A DNA stretch of 38,864 nt from Listeria cornellensis FSL F6-0969 (GCF_000525855.1 NZ_AODE01000021.1:1-38864); one strand, 5' to 3'; numbered from the stretch's first letter, positions 1 through 8,055 are shown. Notes: generated by a model from the letters alone, not told the origin. A program made the numbers and translations.

Positions 1-57
1 AAATTTAATAGCCTTACTCCGAGTGAATATCGAAATAAGGCCATCAATGAAGCGTAG
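1..57 (+). CDS. AraC-family regulator, C-terminal tail (partial)
   Basis: The first 18 codons of frame 1 are open and end in TAG. They read KFNSLTPSEYRNKAINEA. The FxxxTPSEYR signature is the end of the second helix-turn-helix of AraC/XylS regulators, where the family usually has a G-x-TP-x-x-YR motif followed by a short tail. The rest of the gene lies before the window. A hairpin with a T-run follows about 80 bases later on the same strand and would be its terminator. The fragment is too short to say what it regulates; the family call rests on this one motif. Confidence 0.6.
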   Translation, partial: KFNSLTPSEYRNKAINEA

Positions 58-134
58 TTGAACAGATAAATATGGTATTTTTGTTCCAAGTCATATTATT
101 TCTTTTTGTTTTTTAGCCTGTCTACTTGACAGGG

Positions 135-166
135 AGCAGTTCAAAAAATGGATTTACTGCTTTTTT
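135..166 (+). terminator. Rho-independent terminator of the AraC-type gene
   Basis: AGCAGT and ACTGCT pair around a 15-nt loop and are followed directly by TTTTT. The T-run is only on the plus strand, so it serves the plus-strand regulator rather than the minus-strand reductase, whose stop lies just beyond. Confidence 0.65.
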
Positions 167-172
167 CTCATC

Positions 173-999
173 CTAGAAATTAAAATTATCAGGATCAGGA
201 CCTGTACGTTCATTCTGATTCAAACTATCAATCAATTTCATCTCTGAATCTTTCAATTCAAAGTCAAAAATATTCGCATTTTCGATAATACGGTTTTGGT
301 GGACTGATTTTGGAATCGTTACGATACCGTGTTGCAAATCCCAACGTAAGATGACTTGTGCAACGGATTTCTCATAAATTTTGGCGATGGAATTAATTAC
401 GCTATTATCAAGGACTTTACCACTTCCGAGCGGGCTCCACGCTTCCACGACGATATTTTTATCCGCACAATATTTGCGCAACGGTTCTTGAGATAGCAAT
501 GGATGCAACTCAATTTGATTCACCATCGGCGCTATTTTTGCTTCTTTTAATAATTCATCCAAATGATGCTCATGGAAATTACAAACACCAATCGCGCGAA
601 CTTTTTTATCCGCATATAATTTTTTCAAAAAGCACGCCATGTATCAACAAACTTGCCTTCTACCGGCCAATGAATTAAGTATAAATCAACATAATCTAAG
701 CCTAATTTCTCCAAACTCGTGTCAAAAGCGGCTAATGTTGATTCGTAACCTTGATCCGCGTTCCATAACTTTGTCGTTACAAAAAGACTATCGCGCGCCA
801 CGCCAGATTCCTTAATCGCGCGTCCCACACCTTCTTCATTTTTGTAAGCAGCAGCTGTATCAATGCTCTTATATCCCGTTTCAATCGCCCATTTCACGGA
901 ATTCACTGCCTCTTCTCCATCATTCACACGCCACACGCCAAAACCAAACTGTGGCATCTCCACGCCATTTGCAAGTGTTACCGTATCATTAATGTTCAT
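173..999 (-). CDS. Aldo/keto reductase, AKR5-like (frameshifted)
   Basis: NADPH-dependent reduction of aldehydes and ketones by a soluble TIM-barrel enzyme. The N-terminal part has GFGVWRV, the [13 protein letters not shown] segment with the catalytic Asp/Tyr, the catalytic Lys in VTTKLWN and the His in LIHWPVE. The C-terminal part has [20 protein letters not shown] and the cofactor-binding IPKSV. ATG 999 follows a GGGAGG site; an upstream in-frame extension has no homology to the family. The reading frame breaks around 619-640, in TTTTTGAAAAAA of the coding strand. Removing one T and one A gives TWRAFEKLYADKK, the normal family sequence, and a 274-aa protein of typical length. It follows an sRNA gene and is probably monocistronic. 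The natural substrate cannot be inferred. Confidence 0.85.
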
Positions 1000-1089
1000 T
1001 TTACCAGCCTCCCGATTTCTATTTACCTCTCTACTATACACCCAATGCCCCCCAGAGATGCAAGCCTTAAGCCTCCTTATTCTGGACAC

Positions 1090-1200
1090 AAAAAAAACCA
1101 CCGCGGAAAAAGGGGGGAAACCGCGATGGTTAAAAAGGGAGTTTTGCCGGATGAACAACTACTAAAAAGGGGGGGAAAAGTAATTGCTATCCTCTTTACA
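1090..1200 (-). ncRNA. LhrC-like small regulatory RNA, copy 1
   Basis: An intergenic stretch of about 110 nt has the layout of the Listeria LhrC family. A first stem of 8 bp (1179-1186 with 1156-1163) holds a loop of Ts around seven Cs. A single-stranded AACTCCCTTTTT follows. Last comes an 11-bp terminator stem (1121-1131 with 1096-1106) whose loop again carries CCCCCC, ending in eight Ts. A TATTAT box at 1212-1207 would place the start near 1200; no good -35 is visible. A diverged copy lies at about 3914-4009, with conserved loops and changed stem bases. LhrC RNAs are known to use UCCC motifs to mask ribosome binding sites. The family assignment is by architecture, from memory. Confidence 0.7.
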
Positions 1201-1276
1201 TTCTCTATAATACAGGCCTCACATGATAACCAATCGAGAATTAGATGAGAAATTCATGAAAAATAAATTCTGTCGC

Positions 1277-1921
1277 TTATAAATCTTTTTTCGCAAAAAT
1301 ACGTAAAGAACAGTATAACGATATCCCATAGGCTACAACAGAAATAATCAGAAAGTAACCTGCAAGCACCTCATTCGACATACCCATCAAATACTGAACT
1401 AGCCAATGTCCAAAATCAGACTGATACAAACCCACTAGTCCCACACCTAAAAGAACAACTAGAGCTGTATACATATAACTCAATCGCTGAAATCCAAGCC
1501 AATAGTAGCAAAGAAATACAATAGCAAAAAAGAAACATAACCCTGCTAAAACAAATCCTATCGAAATGAAATGCACACGTATCCCACTTCCACTTTCGAT
1601 AAATAACCCGATAATTAGCGTACTTATAAAAACAAATACCATGGCAAAAATCATGAAAACCAGACTAGATATATATTTTGCAATAACTATCTTTGCACGA
1701 GAAACTGGCCAACTCGCCGTCAACTCACCACCACTTTTACCATCGTAACTAAGCGCTGCAAAAATGGGAGCCATCGAAATCATAGTCGCCCCTAAAGCAT
1801 AAAGAGCCCAGGTTACAAATTCCTGACTCATCCATAAAGCCAACAGCGCCAGTGCAAAGACCAGATAATAAGCCGTCACTTTCGTCTGAACGCGAAAATC
1901 TTTCCTTATCAATGCGTACAC
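1277..1921 (-). CDS. ABC-2 type transporter permease
   Basis: A 214-aa integral membrane protein with about six hydrophobic segments, beginning with a short basic stretch (RKDFRVQTK) typical of ABC-2 permeases. GTG 1921 is the start, behind an AAGGGGGG site. It is the last gene of a four-gene operon (GntR regulator, ATPase, permease, permease) and starts 12 bases after its sister permease ends. The two permeases probably form a heterodimeric channel served by the one ATPase. Similar GntR-controlled exporters in Bacillus and Listeria respond to cell-envelope stress or antimicrobial peptides, but the substrate cannot be read from the sequence. Confidence 0.75.
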   Translation of the reverse strand: MYALIRKDFRVQTKVTAYYLVFALALLALWMSQEFVTWALYALGATMISMAPIFAALSYDGKSGGELTASWPVSRAKIVIAKYISSLVFMIFAMVFVFISTLIIGLFIESGSGIRVHFISIGFVLAGLCFFFAIVFLCYYWLGFQRLSYMYTALVVLLGVGLVGLYQSDFGHWLVQYLMGMSNEVLAGYFLIISVVAYGISLYCSLRIFAKKDL

Positions 1922-1933
1922 TATAATCCCCCC

Positions 1934-2569
1934 TTATAAATCCGTGAACTCCAGCACTCTGATAGAAAGGCGCATCGATACTATATATAACACCATCATC
2001 AATCCAAGCAAAAGAGCTAGTATCACACCATATCCCCATCCTTCAAACCAAGTTATCGCCCTTTGAACAATAGGGAGGCTGGCTAGCATTGTCAATAAAG
2101 CATAAAAAATAATCAGTCCACTTAACACATATCGCATCAAATCATAACCAAGCCAGAAATAAATTGGGAAAAGAAGCATCGTTATGCCTAAAATTATCAT
2201 CCATGCCGTTCCCGCGCTCACGAAAAAATCCTCCATCGGAATCAGCGTCCACATCACAATACTTGTTACCACATACAAAAATACGGTTGTAGCTAGCATG
2301 ATAATCAACGTTCCAGTATAGCGCGCCATGACAACATCTTTTCTACTAACTGGCAAAGAAGTCACAAATAGTAACGTGTGATTATCCTCATCCCTACTGA
2401 TTGATTTTGCTACGATACTTCCACCCGCAATCAATGCTCCTAGCGACAAGAAAATAAACGCTGGCATCCCAATACTCACTCCAAAAATAACTATAAATAT
2501 TAGCACTACCGCTAGCCATAAAATCGAGCCACGCTGAATCATCACATCTTTCCAAATCAATTGCCACAT
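1934..2569 (-). CDS. ABC-2 type transporter permease
   Basis: A 211-aa membrane protein with about six transmembrane segments. It has the cytoplasmic motif SISRDEDNHTLLFVTSLPVSRKDVVMARY, usual between the first helices of ABC-2 exporters of the YtrC/D or BcrB kind (SLPVSR repeats the ASWPVSR of the next permease). ATG 2569 directly follows the TAG of the ATPase gene, so the two are translationally coupled. Together with the following permease it forms the membrane part of the exporter. Substrate unknown. Confidence 0.75.
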   Translation of the reverse strand: MWQLIWKDVMIQRGSILWLAVVLIFIVIFGVSIGMPAFIFLSLGALIAGGSIVAKSISRDEDNHTLLFVTSLPVSRKDVVMARYTGTLIIMLATTVFLYVVTSIVMWTLIPMEDFFVSAGTAWMIILGITMLLFPIYFWLGYDLMRYVLSGLIIFYALLTMLASLPIVQRAITWFEGWGYGVILALLLGLMMVLYIVSMRLSIRVLEFTDL

Positions 2570-3452
2570 CTACATTACCCCTTGCTGTCTCTTCTTCGTT
2601 GCTTGCACTGTATAATACATAATATCGTCCAAGGTCGGCTTCTCAAAAATAACTTCCTCACCAAAATAAAACCGAGCTTCCTCTGCTTTCCTAGACAATC
2701 CTAGGAATCCTAACACTCCAATTTCCACATCAACAAACAAACTTTTAGCCTCGTCATCCAATAGGTCTTGGTCACCCTTCACAATCACATATTGCTCCAA
2801 TAAAGTGTCTTTCTCCTCGCTGAAAAAAAACACGCCCCTCATGAATATACGTAATAAAATCAGCTACCCGTTCTAAATCAGCCGTTACATGCGTGGAAAA
2901 AATCACAGATACCTCTTCCTTCATTACCACTGTCTGTAAAACGCTTAGTAGCTCGCGTCGCACGATTGGATCAAGTCCAGCAGTAGGCTCATCCATAATA
3001 ATCAATTTCGCATGATGACTGAGAGCAATTGCAATACTGTATTTCATCTTCATTCCTTTAGAAAGCACCTTTATTTTCTTGTTGCTTGGGAGTTCAAACA
3101 GATTCATATAATTCTGATACTCTGCCTCATCCCAATTCCGATAAAAAGGAGCAATAATCCGCTTCATTTGCTCGCAGGTCAAATGCTCATAGAAATGGTT
3201 TTCATCAAAAACAAAACCAATATCTTGCTTGATCTCTTCCATCGCATCTTTCGTATTCTTCCCAAATATAACAACGTCCCCATTGTTCTTCTGTACTAAA
3301 TCCATGATGATTTTTAATAGCGTACTTTTCCCCGCACCGTTCACCCCAATTAGCCCCATAATATAGCCTTTTGGTAAGTGGAAAGAGATATTTCGTAGCG
3401 AAAAATCCTTATAAACTTTCGAAACACGCTTCACTTCTACAATACTGTCCAT
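2570..3452 (-). CDS. ABC transporter ATP-binding protein, YtrB-like (frameshifted)
   Basis: Energises the two permeases encoded downstream. Visible motifs: Walker A GVNGAGKST, Q-loop region, an ABC signature in the reduced form VLSKGMKMKYSIA, Walker B LIIMDEPTAGLDP and the switch His in FSTH. The LSKGM signature is typical of GntR-controlled YtrB-type exporters. The frame breaks at an A8 run on the plus strand (2823-2830); with seven bases the text reads HEGRVFFSEEKDTLLEQYV and the protein is 293 aa. ATG 3452 lies 3 bases after the regulator's stop codon, behind a GGGGG site. The break is probably a sequencing error. Confidence 0.8.
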
Positions 3453-3455
3453 AGT

Positions 3456-3830
3456 CTAGTCCCCCTCTGCCAAAAAATCCATCATATCACGAACTTCTTT
3501 ATAGGTTAGTCCTAAATCATCCGCTAACTGCAACAGTTGAATTATCTTTTTCTCCAAGTCCTTTATCTTATGTTTCCGAATTAATGCCATGTTTTGATTG
3601 GAGACATATGTACCTTTCCCAGCGACAGTCTGAATAAAGCTATCATGTTCCAGCTCCTCATACGCGCGCTTCGTTGTAATAACACTAACCTGTAACTCCT
3701 TCGCCAATGCCCGAATGGAAGGCAATTGATAATCCCCAACAAGTTCACCATTGATAATCTGATTGCGAATCTGTGAAGCAATTTGCTCATAAATCGGCAA
3801 TCTGGACGTATTCGTAATGATTATTTTCAT
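3456..3830 (-). CDS. GntR-family regulator, YtrA subfamily
   Basis: A 124-aa repressor-type protein. Residues 1-75 form the winged helix (PIYEQIASQIRNQI, LPSIRALAKELQVS, TTKRAYEELE, GKGTYV). A short C-terminal helical tail follows instead of a large effector domain, which defines the YtrA subfamily. ATG 3830 has a perfect GGAGG site; the longer open frame upstream runs through the promoter and is not used. It is the first gene of the ABC exporter operon and very probably autoregulates it through the palindrome 19 bases upstream. The effector is unknown; cell-wall-active antibiotics are the usual inducers in the family. Confidence 0.88.
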   Translation of the reverse strand: MKIIITNTSRLPIYEQIASQIRNQIINGELVGDYQLPSIRALAKELQVSVITTKRAYEELEHDSFIQTVAGKGTYVSNQNMALIRKHKIKDLEKKIIQLLQLADDLGLTYKEVRDMMDFLAEGD

Positions 3831-3848
3831 ACGCACCTCCGCATATAT

Positions 3849-3871
3849 CTGTATATACAATATATGTACAG
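3849..3871. promoter_or_regulatory. Palindromic operator, probable GntR/YtrA site
   Basis: A 23-bp imperfect palindrome, CTGTA at one end and TACAG at the other, with an AT-rich ATATAC...ATATG centre. It overlaps the -10 box and start site of the operon led by the GntR regulator. A palindrome of the same length and end sequence (CTGT-N15-ACAG) lies over the promoter of the neighbouring yxlEFG-like operon. Confidence 0.55.
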
Positions 3872-3898
3872 TATACACGAATACTTTATATATTACAA
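3870..3898 (-). promoter_or_regulatory. SigA promoter of the GntR/ABC operon
   Basis: On the minus strand TTGTAA (3898-3893) and TATACT (3875-3870) are separated by 17 bases. The palindromic operator begins at the last two bases of the -10 box, so a bound regulator would block initiation. Confidence 0.65.
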
Positions 3899-3913
3899 GT
3901 CTAAAAAAGGCAT

Positions 3914-4009
3914 AAAAAAACCAAGCTGGCAGGGGAACCAACTTGGGAAAAAGGAGTTTAGATATCCTATTACTAAAAGGGGGGAAAAGTAATGGTTATC
4001 TTGTTTACA
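3914..4009 (-). ncRNA. LhrC-like small regulatory RNA, copy 2
   Basis: Second copy of the RNA at about 1090-1200. Shared blocks are AATGTAAA near the 5' end, ATTACTTTTCCCCCC with TTTTAGTA, AAACTCC followed by T5, and a C-rich terminator loop. Stem 1 is 3993-3988 with 3974-3969, a perfect 6-bp stem. The terminator is CCAAG/CTTGG type (3946-3938 with 3929-3921) and ends in seven Ts. The -10-like TAATAT lies at 4021-4016. The single-stranded motif is UCC rather than UCCC in this copy. It sits just downstream of an exporter operon terminator, as copy 1 follows the other exporter operon. Confidence 0.7.
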
Positions 4010-4044
4010 TTTACTATATTACATCAGCAACCTAAGATTGAGAG

Positions 4045-4091
4045 GAAAATCACATGAGAATTCCATTAAACTTTACCAACTTACTCATGTG
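4045..4091 (-). terminator. Terminator of the yxlEFG-like operon
   Basis: CACATGAG and CTCATGTG pair perfectly (4091-4084 with 4058-4051) and are followed on the minus strand by TGATTTTCC. The upstream arm includes the last codons and touches the TAA of the permease gene. Confidence 0.55.
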
Positions 4092-4890
4092 AACTACCGA
4101 TATGAAAATTTTTCTTCGTTAGCAGTAAAATCGATAGTGTAAGCAATACAGCAATAAAAAGTAGTGAAATGAACAAATTGCCTACAAAATAAGCTTTCAC
4201 ATCCCCCGTCATAACCACATTAGTTGCATTCGCACTCAAATAGGCGGGATTAAAGATTTGCCCCCAACTGGAAGCTCCACTCACAAGCTCCAAAATAATC
4301 GCACCACCGGCCCCTATCATCGCGACAACCGCTGTACTCCGAAATACGATTCCAAGGATAAGTACTGCCGAGACTATAAATAACAACCATACAAAATAAA
4401 TTCCAAATCCAGCAAAAATACTTGCCATCTGAATTCCACCGTACAATAAGTAAACATAATAATACGCCGCAAAATATCCTAACCCTAGCGAAATAAATAC
4501 TAATAAGGCTTGAGAAAACCATTTTGCTAAAATATACTGCCATGCTTTTACAGGCCTTGTTAAAATAAAAGCCAGCATCCCATTATTTTTTTCAGAAATA
4601 ATCGCGCCCATCAATGCCACAATCAAAATAATAATGCCAAGTTGATCAAACTGCGAAGATAGCGTTCCAGCCATGACCTGTTGCGCGTTCACAACACCCA
4701 TTAAGTCCGCAATTGCAGCCCCTTGCTCACTACCATCGCCACCCATTGCCCCCATAATTTCAGGCAAATAATACATCATAAGCGGTTGCATCATTCCAAG
4801 AATCGCAAACACGACCGGCAACCAAATCCATTTCAAACTGCGCCACTGTTCCATCTGTTCTTTCAAAAAAAGCGTCATTACATTGTTCAT
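4081..4890 (-). CDS. ABC-2 type permease, YxlG-like
   Basis: A 269-aa membrane protein with a large extracytoplasmic loop after the first helix (Gly/Ala-rich MGAMGGDGSEQGAAIADLMG) and five further hydrophobic segments. SEKNNGMLAFILTRPVKAWQYILAKW is the cytoplasmic coupling motif of ABC-2 permeases. ATG 4890 overlaps the TGA of the ATPase gene (ATGA). The order PLDc_N protein - ATPase - permease matches yxlE-yxlF-yxlG of the B. subtilis sigY operon. No sigma factor or anti-sigma gene is present here. Substrate unknown. Confidence 0.78.
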   Translation of the reverse strand: MNNVMTLFLKEQMEQWRSLKWIWLPVVFAILGMMQPLMMYYLPEIMGAMGGDGSEQGAAIADLMGVVNAQQVMAGTLSSQFDQLGIIILIVALMGAIISEKNNGMLAFILTRPVKAWQYILAKWFSQALLVFISLGLGYFAAYYYVYLLYGGIQMASIFAGFGIYFVWLLFIVSAVLILGIVFRSTAVVAMIGAGGAIILELVSGASSWGQIFNPAYLSANATNVVMTGDVKAYFVGNLFISLLFIAVLLTLSILLLTKKNFHIGSSHE

Positions 4891-5801
4891 TTGCCCACCA
4901 TCCTTAAAAAGACGTCTTCAAGCGTCTCCTCATCCTGACTCACACTCGTCCAAGCCATTCCAGTCGCCGTTAGCACACGTAAAATAGCTTCACGCGCAGC
5001 ATCAGCATCCTCCTGGTAATACAAATATAAAGCTCCTTGCTTCTGTTCCACGCGACTAATCACCGTCTCTATCGCAATCAAACGCTCGAATTCCGATGTC
5101 TCCACCTCACCCCTCAACACAAAAACAGGCGCGGCATTGGCTTGAACTAAACTCACAATCCGGTCATCCGCCACAATTTCACCCTCGCGAATAATGCAAA
5201 CACGCTCACAGACTTCTTCCACATCCGCCAAAATATGCGTGGAAAACAACAGTGTCGTCTCCCCTTTTAAGGACTGAATCAACTGGATAATCTCACGGCG
5301 CCCAATCGGATCAAGCGCTGAAACAGGTTCATCCATAATCAACAACGCCGGTCGGTGCAAAATCGCCTGAGCAATCCCCAAGCGTTGCCTCATCCCACCT
5401 GAAAAAGTAGCAATTTTCTGTTTCGGAGTCGCTTCAAGCCCCACTTGTGCCAAAACCTCAGGAATCCGTTCCGCCAATGCCACCTTATCCATACCAGAAA
5501 GTTTTCCCATGAACTGCAAAGCATCCGTCGCCGTCATCCAACCATAAAAATTAGGATACTGCGGCAAAAAACCAATTTGCTGTTTCATTTTCGTATGCTC
5601 TCCACCACAAATCTGAATCATCCCACTATCTGGATTTATCATATCTACAATCATTTTCAATATCGTCGTTTTTCCAGCGCCATTTGGCCCGAGCAAAGCC
5701 ACACATTCCCCAGCCACTAACTGAAAATCGACATCCTTCACAGCCTGATACGCATCAAACCGCTTCGATAAATTCGTAACCTCCAATATTTTCTCCATCA
5801 T
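4887..5801 (-). CDS. ABC transporter ATP-binding protein, YxlF-like
   Basis: A 304-aa ATPase with Walker A LLGPNGAGKTT, a Q-loop in IGFLPQYPNFYGW, the signature FSGGMRQRLGIAQA, Walker B LLIMDEPVSALDP and the H-loop FSTHIL. A C-terminal extension of about 80 residues (ETSEFERLIAIE onward) is the usual regulatory tail of BcrA/YxlF-type ATPases. ATG 5801 overlaps the TGA of the small upstream gene. It pairs with the single permease encoded downstream, which is therefore expected to homodimerise. Confidence 0.85.
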   Translation of the reverse strand: MMEKILEVTNLSKRFDAYQAVKDVDFQLVAGECVALLGPNGAGKTTILKMIVDMINPDSGMIQICGGEHTKMKQQIGFLPQYPNFYGWMTATDALQFMGKLSGMDKVALAERIPEVLAQVGLEATPKQKIATFSGGMRQRLGIAQAILHRPALLIMDEPVSALDPIGRREIIQLIQSLKGETTLLFSTHILADVEEVCERVCIIREGEIVADDRIVSLVQANAAPVFVLRGEVETSEFERLIAIETVISRVEQKQGALYLYYQEDADAAREAILRVLTATGMAWTSVSQDEETLEDVFLRMVGK

Positions 5802-5992
5802 CGATAGTCCTTCCTGCCAAAAATAAAGTAGATAATCGGTCCAAATGTACTAACTAACAAAATAACAATCAACCAAATAACTGGATTTTGTCGAGTGCTC
5901 CAATGCCGTATCAAATCCACCAAGGCCGTCACCGACAATATCAAGTATAAAATAAAAAATGGTACTAGTAATGCTAACGTGTTTGACATCAT
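5798..5992 (-). CDS. PLDc_N-domain membrane protein, YxlE-like
   Basis: A small protein of about 64 residues with two hydrophobic helices and the PLDc_N signature ALVDLIRHW...NPVIWLIVILLVSTFGPIIYFIFGRK. Three in-frame ATGs lie close together. The AAAGGA site is too close to the first (5998) and best spaced for 5992, with 5989 also possible. It is the first gene of the yxlEFG-like operon. In B. subtilis YxlE helps restrain SigY; with no sigY here the role is more likely in the exporter itself, which is inference. Confidence 0.7.
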   Translation of the reverse strand: MMSNTLALLVPFFILYLILSVTALVDLIRHWSTRQNPVIWLIVILLVSTFGPIIYFIFGRKDYR

Positions 5993-6013
5993 GTTCATCC
6001 TTTCTAAATATAA

Positions 6014-6053
6014 CTGTTATACAAATAATATAACAGATGCATTCAAAAGTCAA
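6014..6053 (-). promoter_or_regulatory. Promoter and operator of the yxlEFG-like operon
   Basis: TTGACT (6053-6048), a 17-base spacer and TATTAT (6030-6025) form a good SigA promoter. A 23-bp palindrome from 6014 to 6036, CTGTTATA facing TATAACAG, covers the -10 box. It shares length and CTGT/ACAG ends with the palindrome upstream of the GntR gene, suggesting the same regulator. Confidence 0.6.
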
Positions 6054-6054
6054 C

Positions 6055-6097
6055 ATGGAAAAAACCGAGCATACACATAACGTATACTACTCGGTTT
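6055..6097 (-). terminator. Terminator of pyrG
   Basis: AAACCGAG and CTCGGTTT (6097-6090 with 6069-6062) pair and are followed by Ts on the minus strand. The loop contains a smaller GTATAC/GTATG-type pairing. It lies 7 bases after the pyrG stop codon. Confidence 0.75.
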
Positions 6098-6103
6098 CAA
6101 AAA

Positions 6104-7700
6104 TTATTCTTTCAACGATGCCGCAATAAAATCGTGGAACAGACGTTGCGGACGTGTCGGGCGTGAAATAAATTCTGGGTGATATTGACATGCCACAAAC
6201 CACGGGTGATCCGTAATCTCCACGACCTCAACAAGACGACCATCAGGACTCGTTGCTGATACTGTCATTCCCGCATTTTCTAACTGCTCGCGGTACTCAT
6301 TGTTGAACTCATAACGGTGACGATGACGCTCTTCAACCAATGTCGCGCCATACGCTTCCGCTGTTCTTGTCCCTTCTTTAATTCGTGCCGGATAAAGGCC
6401 TAAACGCAATGTTCCACCCATATCTTCCACATGTTTTTGCTCTGGCAATAAATCAATAATCGCATGCGGTGTTTTCGGATTGATTTCCGCAGAATTCGCA
6501 CCATCTAAGCCCATCACATTACGCGCATATTCAATTGTCGCCAGCTGCATTCCTAAACAAATACCGAAATACGGAACTTTATTTTCACGCGCATATTTAA
6601 TTGCAGTGATTTTACCTTCTATACCACGATCCCCGAAACCACCAGGAACTAGGATACCATCTGCATGACCAATTTTTTCTTGGACATTATCAGGTGTAAT
6701 TTCCTCTGAGTCAACCCAATCAATTTGTAGTTCAGCATCGTTCGCGTAACCTGCATGACGCAATGCTTCTGCTACAGAAAGGTACGCATCTGGTAGCGCA
6801 ACATACTTACCAACTAATGCAATCCGAACTTTTTTTCGTCAAATTCTTGACTTTATGCACAAGCTCTTCCCACTCAGACATGTCAGCAACAGGTGCCTCC
6901 AACTGCAAGTGATCCAATACAATCTGATCCATTTTTTGCGCTTGTAAAGAAAGTGGCACATTGTATAACGTTTCCTCGTCACGCGCCTCGATTACTTCTG
7001 AAGCCCTAACATCACAAAATAGTGCAATTTTCTCTTTCATCTCTTGAGAAACCGGTTGCTCCGTACGAACAACAATAATGTTCGGCTGAATACCATAGCT
7101 ACGAAGCTCCTTCACACTATGTTGCGTCGGCTTAGTTTTCATTTCACCAGCAGCCTTGATGTAAGGAATTAATGTCGTGTGAATGTAAAGCACGTTTTCA
7201 GCGCCAACATCACTCTTAATTTGGCGGATTGCTTCAATAAACGGTAAAGACTCAATATCCCCAACCGTTCCACCGATTTCTGTAATAATAATATCCGAAT
7301 CCGTCATACGAGCAGCACGGAAAACACGATCTTTCAGTTCATTCGTAATATGCGGAATAACTTGCACAGTCCCGCCAAGATAATCACCGCGACGCTCCTT
7401 CTTAATAACCTCGGAATATACTTTCCCCGTCGTCACATTGCTGTACTTGTTCAAATTAATATCGATAAAACGCTCATAATGACCTAAATCCAAGTCCGTT
7501 TCCGCACCATCATCCGTTACAAAAACCTCTCCATGTTGATAAGGACTCATCGTCCCAGGGTCAACATTAATATAAGGATCAAATTTTTGAATCGTTACAC
7601 TAAGTCCTCGGTTTTTAAGTAGTCTACCAAGTGATGCAGCCGTAATCCCTTTACCAATAGATGAAACGACGCCACCTGTCACAAAAATATACTTTGTCAT
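6104..7700 (-). CDS. pyrG: CTP synthase (frameshifted)
   Basis: Converts UTP to CTP with ATP and glutamine. The N-terminal synthetase domain (to about residue 265) begins [18 protein letters not shown] with the P-loop and contains [20 protein letters not shown] and [11 protein letters not shown]. The C-terminal class I glutaminase has the nucleophile in [11 protein letters not shown] and the His/Glu pair in CQYHPEF. The frame breaks at T7 on the plus strand (6830-6836); with six bases it reads [33 protein letters not shown], the normal domain junction. The restored length is 531 aa, the family norm. Since pyrG is essential in most bacteria, a sequencing error is the likeliest cause. Regulation is by the leader described separately. 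Confidence 0.95.
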
Positions 7701-7825
7701 TGTTCTAAAATCTACTCCTTTCGCCTTATCGAAATTTATTTCCGGGGTGGAGAACCCTTACTTGCAAAATTTCATTGCTAAAAAAGAAAATCGCCAATAG
7801 CTTTCATACCCTTGACATTTATCAC

Positions 7826-7871
7826 ACAAAAAGAAAACGCCCACTTACTCATCTTGCAAAGTAAGGGAGCG
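7826..7871 (-). terminator. pyrG leader attenuator
   Basis: In the untranslated leader CGCTCCCTTACT pairs with AGTAAGTGGGCG (7871-7860 with 7849-7838), followed by TTTTCTTTTTGT. The upstream arm holds a C/T-rich CTCCCTT segment able to pair with extra Gs added at the 5' end, which would open this terminator. The leader is about 205 nt long and encodes nothing visible. Confidence 0.75.
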
Positions 7872-7902
7872 CAATATTTATATCCGTCCTTAATAAAAAG
7901 GA

Positions 7903-7942
7903 GCCCAAATAAAATATTACATAGATAGCGCAAATAAGTCAA
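7903..7942 (-). promoter_or_regulatory. pyrG promoter with GGGC initiation site
   Basis: TTGACT (7942-7937), 17 bases, TAATAT (7919-7914). About seven bases later the transcript would begin GGGCTCC at 7906. In B. subtilis pyrG the same initially transcribed GGGC allows reiterative G addition when CTP is scarce, which is the basis of CTP-dependent antitermination. Confidence 0.8.
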
Positions 7943-8029
7943 CCCTTTATTTCATGAAAGCGACCTCAAGCATTGCAACCAGAGGCTAAAAATATTTTCA
8001 AACCAATTCTCATTTCTTCAACATGAAGA

Positions 8030-8055
8030 ACCTGCCTCTTAGTTCAGAAGCAGGT
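8030..8055 (-). terminator. Probable terminator of rpoE
   Basis: ACCTGCTTCT pairs with the downstream GAGGCAGGT arm (8055-8050 with 8035-8030 at the core). The following T-tract is short and interrupted (TTCTTC), so termination may be partial. Confidence 0.5.

Noticed and set aside
1200-1212. Plus-strand promoter (TTGCTA-N16-TATAAT) inside the first sRNA region
   Set aside because: No gene lies downstream on the plus strand and the conserved structure, C-rich loops and T-run all point to minus-strand transcription.
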